NCBI RefSeq assembly: GCF_900142195.1
Contig: NZ_FRAB01000002.1
Coordinates: 253,170 to 317,169, forward strand
Length of the DNA stretch: 64,000 bases
Direction: 5' to 3'
From: Paraburkholderia terricola
GTDB lineage: Bacteria; Pseudomonadota; Gammaproteobacteria; Burkholderiales; Burkholderiaceae
In this document: piece after piece, positions 58,185-64,000 of the stretch
How the letters are laid out: every line of letters starts with the position of its first letter
Numbering within the stretch: position 1 is the stretch's first letter
The notes under the pieces: model-generated
Told to the model about the DNA's origin: nothing
Database searches by the model: none
Seen by the model: the letters and a program-made list of their open reading frames with translations, nothing else
Position numbers and translations under genes: made by a program

Positions 58185-58322
58185 ATGAAAACTCTTTTCG
58201 CCGTTGCCGCCGCGGTCATGCTGTTGAGTGCTTGCGCGCATGGCGGCGCCGATTCGGGCGCGGGCACCGGCAGCATCACGATGTACGGCACGATCGACGA
58301 AGGAATCACCTTCCGCAAATAA
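58185..58322 (+). CDS. Tiny predicted lipoprotein (45 aa)
   Basis: The 45-aa product has a signal peptide with lipobox LSAC. The mature part of about 29 residues, starting CAHGGADSG, ends in ITMYGTIDEGITFRK. I do not recognise a function. AGGA lies 12 nt before the ATG, which is far, and a TAGAAT hexamer (58149-58154) may be its -10. The ORF extends upstream without a site. The lipobox and the position suggest it is real, but it could also be chance. Confidence 0.6.
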   Translation: MKTLFAVAAAVMLLSACAHGGADSGAGTGSITMYGTIDEGITFRK

Positions 58323-58450
58323 AGACCGGCGCTTTTCCAGGCGGACGAACCAAACCGGCTGGCAGAGAATGATGCATCATTGTCATTTCTGCCACCGCCG
58401 CTCGTGTGACGATCAGGGCATCGCCATTTTCGCCGCCAGAGGTCTCGCCG

Positions 58451-59782
58451 ATGCCGCCGTCCGCCACTTCGTCAGCTTTCTCCACTTCAGCCGCTTCAGC
58501 CACTTTCGCCATCGCGCCGACGGCCACTCCCCCTGCGGTCACCACCGCCGCCGCCACCGCCGAAACAGACGTTCACCGCCCCGACCCGCACGGCCGGCGC
58601 GCTGCCCGCGTGCTGGCCGTCTGCCAGGCGCTTTACACGTCGTCGGTATCGATCGATCTGACCTTGACCGGTCTGGTGGGCTACACGCTCGCCGACGACA
58701 AGGCGCTCGCCACGCTGCCGTTCTCGCTGATCACGGTCGCCGCCGCGCTTACGACGATCTTCGCGTCGTTCCTGATGGCGCGCGTGGGCCGGCGCGCGGG
58801 CTTCATGCTCGGCGCGGGCGTCGGTGCGCTGGGCGGCGCGGTCTCCGTGTGGGCGATCTTTCACCACAGTTTCTGGGCCTTTTGCGCCGGAACGGCGACG
58901 GTCGGCGTGTTCCAGGCGTTCGCGCAGTACTACCGGCTCGCGGCGGCGGACGCCGTGGGCATGGACGGCAAAAGCCGCGCGATTTCGACGGTGCTCACGG
59001 GCGGCGTGGTGGCGGCCGTGTGCGGGCCGCTGCTCGCCGCGTGGAGCAAGGACTGGCTCACGCCGGTCGCGTTCGCCGGTTCCTACGTGCTGGTGACGGG
59101 CTTCGGTCTCGTGTCGATTGCGTTGCTGGCGCTGCTCTATCGCGACGCCGCGCCGTTCGCGCGCGTCACCGCCACCCACGCAGCGGCGCGGCCGCTCGGC
59201 GACATCGTGCGGCAGCCGATCTTTGCCGCGGCGCTCGCCAACAATGCGCTCGGCTACGCCGTGATGATGTTCGTGATGACCGCGACGCCGATCGCCGCGG
59301 TCGCGTGCGGCCATACGATCGGCGACGGCGCGGCGATCATCCAATGGCACCTGGTCGGCATGTACGCGCCGTCGCTCTTTTCCGCGCGCCTGATCGGGCG
59401 CTTCGGCGTGCTGCCGGTGATCGGCGCCGGCATCGGCCTGTCCGCGTTGTGCGGCGTGTTCGCGTTGCGTTCGACCGATCTGCCGCATTTCTACGCGGCG
59501 CTCGCGTGCCTTGGCGTGGGCTGGAACTTCATGTTCGTCGGCGGTTCGACGCTGCTCGCGCAATCGTACCGGCCGTCGGAACGGGCCAAAACGCAGGCCA
59601 CCAGCGAATTCACGACCTTCGCGTTTTCCGCGCTCGGTTCCCTGTTCGCCGGCCAATTGCTGACGCGCTTCGGCTGGGCGACGATCAATGCCGCGATCTT
59701 TCCGCTGCTCGGGATCGCGGCGCTGGCCACGCTGGCCTACGCGTGGTCGAGAAAGCAGGCAGCGGCGGAGGTGGTGTCGTGA
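58451..59782 (+). CDS. MFS transporter
   Basis: The approximately 443-aa membrane protein has about twelve transmembrane helices. An Ala/Thr-rich N-terminal tail of some 45 residues precedes the first helix (LAVCQALYTSSVSIDLTLTG). RVGRRAGFMLGAGVGA is the MFS loop motif between helices 2 and 3. Substrate is unknown. The start at 58451 has GAGG 8 nt upstream, and GTG at 58406 is in frame. The stop overlaps the start of the GlxA-type regulator by one base, so the pair is one transcript. Confidence 0.85.
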   Translation: MPPSATSSAFSTSAASATFAIAPTATPPAVTTAAATAETDVHRPDPHGRRAARVLAVCQALYTSSVSIDLTLTGLVGYTLADDKALATLPFSLITVAAALTTIFASFLMARVGRRAGFMLGAGVGALGGAVSVWAIFHHSFWAFCAGTATVGVFQAFAQYYRLAAADAVGMDGKSRAISTVLTGGVVAAVCGPLLAAWSKDWLTPVAFAGSYVLVTGFGLVSIALLALLYRDAAPFARVTATHAAARPLGDIVRQPIFAAALANNALGYAVMMFVMTATPIAAVACGHTIGDGAAIIQWHLVGMYAPSLFSARLIGRFGVLPVIGAGIGLSALCGVFALRSTDLPHFYAALACLGVGWNFMFVGGSTLLAQSYRPSERAKTQATSEFTTFAFSALGSLFAGQLLTRFGWATINAAIFPLLGIAALATLAYAWSRKQAAAEVVS

Positions 59783-60852
59783 TGGCTGTCCGTCACATCG
59801 TTTTCGCGGTCGCTCCGGAACTCGTGCTGCTCGACGCTTGCGGGCCGCTCGAGGCGTTCTGGCGCGCGGAGCTGGCTGCGGCGGCTACCGCCGCGGCTGC
59901 GGACTCCGGCGTCAAACCGGCCCACCCGGTGGCCTACCGCACGACGGTCGCGTCGATCGAAGGCGGCGTGCTGCAAACCTTTCCCGGCTTGCCGGTCGTC
60001 ACCGAACGGCTCGACTCGCTCGACGACCAGCCGATCGACACGCTCATCGTCCCCGGCGTGCCGATCGATGAACAGGGCACGCTGCAACCCGAACTCGTCG
60101 CGTGGATCGGGCGTCACGCGACGCGGGCGCGGCGCGTGTGCTCGGTGTGCACCGGCGCGTTCTATCTGGCGGCGGCGGGCTTGCTCGACGGCCGCCGCGC
60201 GACCACGCACTGGCGCAGCGCGGCGCAACTCGCACGCAGCTTTCCCAAGGTGCAGGTGGATGCCGATCCGATCTTCATCCGCGATGCGGGGCATCGTGAA
60301 GGCGAGGGCGTCGTATGGACGTCGGCGGGCGTGACGGCGGGCATCGACCTGGCGCTCGCGCTGATCGACGAAGACCTCGGCCACGCGGTGGCGATGCAGG
60401 CCGCGCGCCGCCTGGTCGTCTTCATGAAGCGGCCTGGCGGACAGTCGCAGTTCAGCGCGGCGCTGACGGCGCAGGCCTCGGCGCATGGACCGTTCGAGGC
60501 GTTGCACGGCTGGATGGCGGCGCATTTACGCGACGACCTGTCGGTCGAACGGCTCGCCGAGCGCGCCCGGATGACACCGCGGACCTTCGCGCGACGCTAC
60601 GTCGACGAGGTCGGCCGCACGCCGGCCAAAACCGTCTCCGCGCTGCGGCTCGAAGCGGCCGCGCGGGCGTTGGCGGAATCGCGCCGGCCGCTCAAGCGGA
60701 TCGCGCTGGATTGCGGCTTCGGCAGTGAACAGAACTTGCGGCGCGCGTTCGTGCGGCGCTTCGGCGTGCTGCCGCTCGATTATCGGCAGCGCTTCATGTC
60801 GGCGGTCGCGCCGCAGCGCGCGGCGGCGTCCGAGGAAGCGAGGGCGGGCTGA
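59782..60852 (+). CDS. GlxA-family AraC-type transcriptional regulator
   Basis: The 356-aa regulator has an N-terminal DJ-1/PfpI-like domain (about 1-190, with CSVCTGAFYLAAAGLLDG). A C-terminal AraC double helix-turn-helix follows (about 235-335, with LAERARMTPRTFARRYVDEV and IALDCGFGSEQNLRRAF). It overlaps the MFS gene by one base (TGATG) and probably regulates the transporter. The effector is unknown. Confidence 0.9.
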   Translation: MAVRHIVFAVAPELVLLDACGPLEAFWRAELAAAATAAAADSGVKPAHPVAYRTTVASIEGGVLQTFPGLPVVTERLDSLDDQPIDTLIVPGVPIDEQGTLQPELVAWIGRHATRARRVCSVCTGAFYLAAAGLLDGRRATTHWRSAAQLARSFPKVQVDADPIFIRDAGHREGEGVVWTSAGVTAGIDLALALIDEDLGHAVAMQAARRLVVFMKRPGGQSQFSAALTAQASAHGPFEALHGWMAAHLRDDLSVERLAERARMTPRTFARRYVDEVGRTPAKTVSALRLEAAARALAESRRPLKRIALDCGFGSEQNLRRAFVRRFGVLPLDYRQRFMSAVAPQRAAASEEARAG

Positions 60853-60978
60853 GCCGCGATTCGGGCGCGACGCAACCGAGTCATTACCCGAAGCCCCATG
60901 CGCGAGCGCGTCCTCGCCCCGGCAAAAATTCCGCGCATCCGGCTCACCCAACCCGCGACGCTGTCAATATTGCGCTCG

Positions 60979-60984
60979 TATAAT
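60979..60984 (+). promoter_or_regulatory. -10 element of the thioesterase gene
   Basis: A perfect TATAAT lies 37 nt before the ATG. No good -35 is visible at 16-18 bp. Confidence 0.5.
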
Positions 60985-61021
60985 CGCCTCCTTTCAATGC
61001 ATCCGATTGACCGGAGTCAAG

Positions 61022-61528
61022 ATGAGCAGCCATCTCGTAGCGCCGCTGGACCGTTCCGAAACCACTTTCCGCTTTCTCGCCGAGCCGAGCTCCGTCAACT
61101 TCGGCGGCAAGGTGCACGGCGGCGCGTTGATGAAGTGGATCGACGAGACCGCCTACGCGTGCTCGGCGGTCTGGTCGGGGCGCTATTGCGTGACGGTCAG
61201 CGTGGGCAATATCCGCTTTCGCCGGCCGATCCTGGTCGGCAACCTGGTCGAACTGCGCGCGCGGGTCGTGGCGACGGGCCGCACCAGCATGCATATTCAC
61301 GTGTCGGTGCAGGCGGGCGACCCGAAGGGCGGTGAGCTGCTGCAAACCACGGATTGTCTGGTCGTGATGGTGGCCGTCAACGAAAACGGCCACCCGGTGC
61401 CGGTGCCGGCGTTCGTGCCGGAGACGGATGAACAGAAGCGCCTCGCCAAATACGCGATGGACGTGAAGGAAGCGCTCGATGCGATCGTCGAGCTGAAGCC
61501 CGAAGAAGTGGCGCAGGGCAAGGTTTAA
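61022..61528 (+). CDS. Acyl-CoA thioesterase, hotdog fold
   Basis: The 168-aa protein has the acyl-CoA thioesterase hotdog motif: NFGGKVHGGALMKWIDETAY gives the central helix, and VGNIRFRRPILVGNLVEL gives the following strands. It should hydrolyse acyl-CoA to free acid and CoA. Chain length is unknown. GGAG lies 7 nt before the ATG at 61022. A hexamer microsatellite begins 106 nt after its stop. Confidence 0.9.
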   Translation: MSSHLVAPLDRSETTFRFLAEPSSVNFGGKVHGGALMKWIDETAYACSAVWSGRYCVTVSVGNIRFRRPILVGNLVELRARVVATGRTSMHIHVSVQAGDPKGGELLQTTDCLVVMVAVNENGHPVPVPAFVPETDEQKRLAKYAMDVKEALDAIVELKPEEVAQGKV

Positions 61529-61634
61529 GCGGCGCTCGCTTTTGGCGTGGCGCACGGGGCGCTGGCGGCGGGGCCAAGCGCTGAGGCCAACTGCAAGCGC
61601 CGACCGTTGGGGCGGACCGCTGAGACCAACCGCC

Positions 61635-61706
61635 AACCGCAACCGCAACCGCAACCGCAACCGCAACCGCAACCGCAACCGCAACCGCAACCGCAACCGC
61701 AACCGC
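61635..61706. repeat. Hexanucleotide microsatellite (AACCGC)x12
   Basis: Twelve perfect AACCGC copies (72 bp) are preceded by a 7-bp imperfect unit at 61628-61634. They lie between the 3' ends of the thioesterase gene and fumC, outside both coding regions. No intrinsic terminator is visible between these convergent genes. Confidence 0.95.
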
Positions 61707-61721
61707 CGCCCCCCAGCATCC

Positions 61722-63122
61722 TCAACTCGCCGAATGCCCCACCATGTCGTGCGGCCGCACCCATTCGTCGAACTGCTGCTCGGTGACGTAGCCGAGCGCC
61801 AGTGCCGACGCCTTCAGCGTGGTGCCTTCCTTGTGCGCCTTTTTCGCGATCTGCGCGGCCTTGTCGTAGCCGATGTGCGGATTGAGCGCCGTCACCAGCA
61901 TCAGCGATTCGTTGAGCAACGTGTCGATACGCTCGCGGTTCGGCTCGATACCCACCGCGCAGTTGTCGTTGAAACTGAGCGCGCCGTCGGCGAGCAGGCG
62001 GATCGATTGCAGCACGTTGTGCGCGATCATCGGCCGAAACACGTTCAACTCGAAGTTGCCGCTCGCGCCGCCGATATTCACCGCGACATCGTTGCCGAAT
62101 ACCTGCGCGCAGAGCATCGTCAACGCTTCCGATTGAGTGGGATTGACCTTGCCCGGCATGATCGAGCTACCCGGCTCGTTCTCTGGAATCGACAGTTCGC
62201 CGAGGCCGCAGCGCGGGCCGCTCGCGAGCCAGCGAACGTCGTTGGCGATCTTGTTCAGGCTTGCCGCCACGGTTTTCAACGCGCCGTGCGCGAACACCAG
62301 CGCGTCGGCCGCGGCCATCACTTCGAATTTGTTCGCGGCCGAAATGAAGGGCACGCCGGTCAGCCTGGCGATCGCGGCGGCGACCTGGGTGGCGAATTGC
62401 GGATGCGCGTTCAAACCGGTGCCGACCGCCGTGCCGCCCTGGGCGAGTTCATACAGATGCGGCAGCGCCGCTTCCACATGACGGATGCCTTGGTCCAGTT
62501 GCGCGACGTAACCCGAAAACTCCTGGCCGAGCGTGAGCGGCGTGGCGTCCTGCAAGTGCGTGCGGCCGATCTTGACGATGTCGGCGAAGGCTTTCGCCTT
62601 GCCGTCGAGCGTATCGCGCAGCGTCTTCAGCGCGGGCAGCAGATGCTTGACGATCCCATACGCGGCGGCCACGTGCATCGCCGTCGGAAACACGTCGTTC
62701 GACGACTGGCCGCGATTCACGTCGTCGTTCGGATGCACCTTGCGCGCTTCGCCGCGCTCGCCGCCGAGCAGTTCGCTCGCGCGGTTCGCGATCACCTCGT
62801 TGAGGTTCATGTTGGTCTGCGTGCCGGAGCCGGTTTGCCACACCGCGAGCGGAAATTCGTCGGGATGCTTGCCGTCGATGATCTCGTCGGCCGCCTGCAT
62901 GATCGCCTTCGCCTTGCTTTCGTCGAGCACGCCGAGACCCAGGTTGACCTCGGCGGCGGCGCGCTTGATCACGGCCAGCGCGGTGATCAGTTCGGGCGAC
63001 TGCTTCTCGGTGGAAATGCGGAAATTCTGCAGCGAGCGCTGGGTCTGCGCACCCCATAGACGAGCGTTCGGCACGCCGATCTCACCGAACGTGTCGCGCT
63101 CCATTCGAACATCTTCACTCAT
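61722..63122 (-). CDS. fumC: Fumarate hydratase class II
   Basis: The 466-aa enzyme interconverts fumarate and malate in the TCA cycle and is iron-independent and oxygen-stable. The superfamily signature [11 protein letters not shown] is at 318-328. [19 protein letters not shown] (residues 97-115) and [14 protein letters not shown] (188-201, catalytic His189) are class II motifs. It is on the same strand as the PLD gene, starting 16 nt after that gene's stop, so it may be read from the same transcript. GGAG precedes the ATG. Confidence 0.97.
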   Translation of the reverse strand: MSEDVRMERDTFGEIGVPNARLWGAQTQRSLQNFRISTEKQSPELITALAVIKRAAAEVNLGLGVLDESKAKAIMQAADEIIDGKHPDEFPLAVWQTGSGTQTNMNLNEVIANRASELLGGERGEARKVHPNDDVNRGQSSNDVFPTAMHVAAAYGIVKHLLPALKTLRDTLDGKAKAFADIVKIGRTHLQDATPLTLGQEFSGYVAQLDQGIRHVEAALPHLYELAQGGTAVGTGLNAHPQFATQVAAAIARLTGVPFISAANKFEVMAAADALVFAHGALKTVAASLNKIANDVRWLASGPRCGLGELSIPENEPGSSIMPGKVNPTQSEALTMLCAQVFGNDVAVNIGGASGNFELNVFRPMIAHNVLQSIRLLADGALSFNDNCAVGIEPNRERIDTLLNESLMLVTALNPHIGYDKAAQIAKKAHKEGTTLKASALALGYVTEQQFDEWVRPHDMVGHSAS

Positions 63123-63138
63123 GGTTCAACTCCGCTTT

Positions 63139-64000
63139 TCAAAGTTCTGCGTTGACGGGCAATAGGGAGAATAGCCCGGTTAGCGCATTCCGGTATAACC
63201 CGGCCTCGGGGTCGAAAATGTAGGTGCGGCGCGCGCCTTTTTCGACGTCGGTCCACACGAGCGGCGAGGACGGCGCGCCGATCGAGCGCAGATGGGCGAC
63301 TTGCGCGTCGTCCGCGAGCGTCACGCGATAGCTCACTTCGGGCTTCGTGGTGAGATCGAAGATATGCGCGACCTGTGCGGCGAGCGGCGGGCTATGGATC
63401 ACCAGCGCCAGCTCGGTGTTCAGGTTGGCCGAGCGCGGATCGAGATTCATCGAGCCGATCACCAGGATCTGGCGGTCGATTACATAGGCTTTCGCGTGCA
63501 GGCTCGCGCGCGATTGCGAGCCGGCGAAGCCTGCCGGCGGCCCGTCTTGCTGCTGCGGCTTGAACTCGTACAACTCGGCGCCCTGTTTCAGCAGCGGCAC
63601 GCGAAACGGACTGTAGCCCGCCTGCACGGCGACGGCGTCGGTCGCGGCGAGCGAATTGGTCAGGATCGCCACGCGCACGTCGCGCCGCGTCAACTGGCCG
63701 ACCGCCTTGACGCCCGCCTCGTGCGGCACGAAGTAGGGCGACACGACGAGGAGATCCTTCCGCGCGTCGCGCATCAATTCGCCCAGCCGCTTGAACGGCG
63801 GACTGACGTAGTCCGGCGACGGATGTTCGATTTTCTCGGGCACGTCCACCTTGAATTCGGCGCGCGCCCAGGTCAAACCGAGTTGCTGCGTGGCGATCTG
63901 CGAAGCGAGCGGCGTGGCGTTCAGCGGCTTCGCGTTATACGGGTCGGCGTTGGTGCGCCAGTGTTGGCGCAACTCGTCGCGCGTCTCGTCCAGTTTCTTC
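63139..64000 (-). CDS. Phospholipase D / cardiolipin synthase-like protein (5' end missing)
   Basis: The gene runs off the right edge; at least 287 C-terminal residues are inside the window. The coding frame continues unbroken to base 64000, so the possible TTG start at 63972 is probably internal. One HKD motif is present (SLHAKAYVIDRQILVIGSMN, H-x-K-x4-D), followed by RSANLNTEL. The first HKD motif would lie in the missing part. Segment LLVVSPYFVPHEAGVKA is typical of cardiolipin synthase-like enzymes. Confidence 0.85.
   Translation of the reverse strand, partial: KKLDETRDELRQHWRTNADPYNAKPLNATPLASQIATQQLGLTWARAEFKVDVPEKIEHPSPDYVSPPFKRLGELMRDARKDLLVVSPYFVPHEAGVKAVGQLTRRDVRVAILTNSLAATDAVAVQAGYSPFRVPLLKQGAELYEFKPQQQDGPPAGFAGSQSRASLHAKAYVIDRQILVIGSMNLDPRSANLNTELALVIHSPPLAAQVAHIFDLTTKPEVSYRVTLADDAQVAHLRSIGAPSSPLVWTDVEKGARRTYIFDPEAGLYRNALTGLFSLLPVNAEL

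Noticed and set aside
58228..59781. Upstream extension of the GlxA-regulator frame through the MFS gene
   Set aside because: It overlaps the MFS coding region, whose frame encodes clear membrane helices.

Overview
The window looks like chromosome 1 of a Paraburkholderia/Burkholderia-type betaproteobacterium. The evidence is the high GC content, a tmRNA that encodes the tag ANDDTFALAA, the gene order serC-pheA-hisC-tyrA-aroA-cmk-rpsA-ihfB-lapA-lapB-ugd-hldA-hldD-cysM, and protein sequences close to what I remember from that group. Almost all of it is conserved core genome. I see no prophage, insertion sequence, CRISPR array, integrase or tRNA gene.

Layout. 0.2-3 kb (minus strand): ssrA, gph, ubiG and an OmpA-family gene. 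3.5-7 kb: gyrA and a DUF2059 secreted protein. 7-16 kb: the aromatic amino acid/serine supra-operon, ending in cmk, rpsA and ihfB. 16-23 kb: envelope genes lapA/lapB, ugd, hldA and hldD, then a ComEA-like protein and cysM. 23-27.5 kb: mltB (minus), a histone-deacetylase-like amidohydrolase, a crotonase-fold protein and a lipase-like hydrolase. 27.7-30.3 kb: the methionine ABC importer metNIQ. 30.5-34.1 kb: etfB, etfA and an acyl-CoA dehydrogenase, an electron-transfer/fatty-acid oxidation module. 34.2-36.1 kb: dadA divergent from lrp. 36.2-39.2 kb: a LexA-boxed radical SAM gene, a TM2 protein and a sorbosone-dehydrogenase-like propeller. 39.3-41.8 kb: rpsP-rimM-trmD-rplS. 41.9-50.6 kb: a CoA-type Nudix hydrolase, a CobD-like membrane protein, DUF2007, rsgA, an M48 protease, orn, mog, darP, pmbA and folA. 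50.6-54.1 kb: an AT-richer gene-free stretch, a VpsR-like sigma-54 activator and thyA. 54.2-64 kb: a large repetitive FecR/DUF6600 protein, an ArsR-type regulator, a tiny lipoprotein, an MFS/GlxA-regulator pair, a hotdog thioesterase, fumC and the 3' part of a phospholipase D gene cut by the right edge.

The genes are mostly well known, so the most informative new signals are non-coding. They include a perfect LexA-type box before the PA0069-family radical SAM gene, a promoter/palindrome set inside the metQ terminator in front of etfBA, a nested RNA fold in front of rplS, other structured intercistronic spacers (gyrA-DUF2059, rpsA-ihfB, hldA-hldD), and a consensus-like promoter inside cmk for rpsA. 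Several tandem repeats also stand out: a 12-copy hexamer, an 11-bp repeat, and 75-bp coding repeats in the DUF6600 gene. I did not find a clear candidate for a wholly new multi-gene system.
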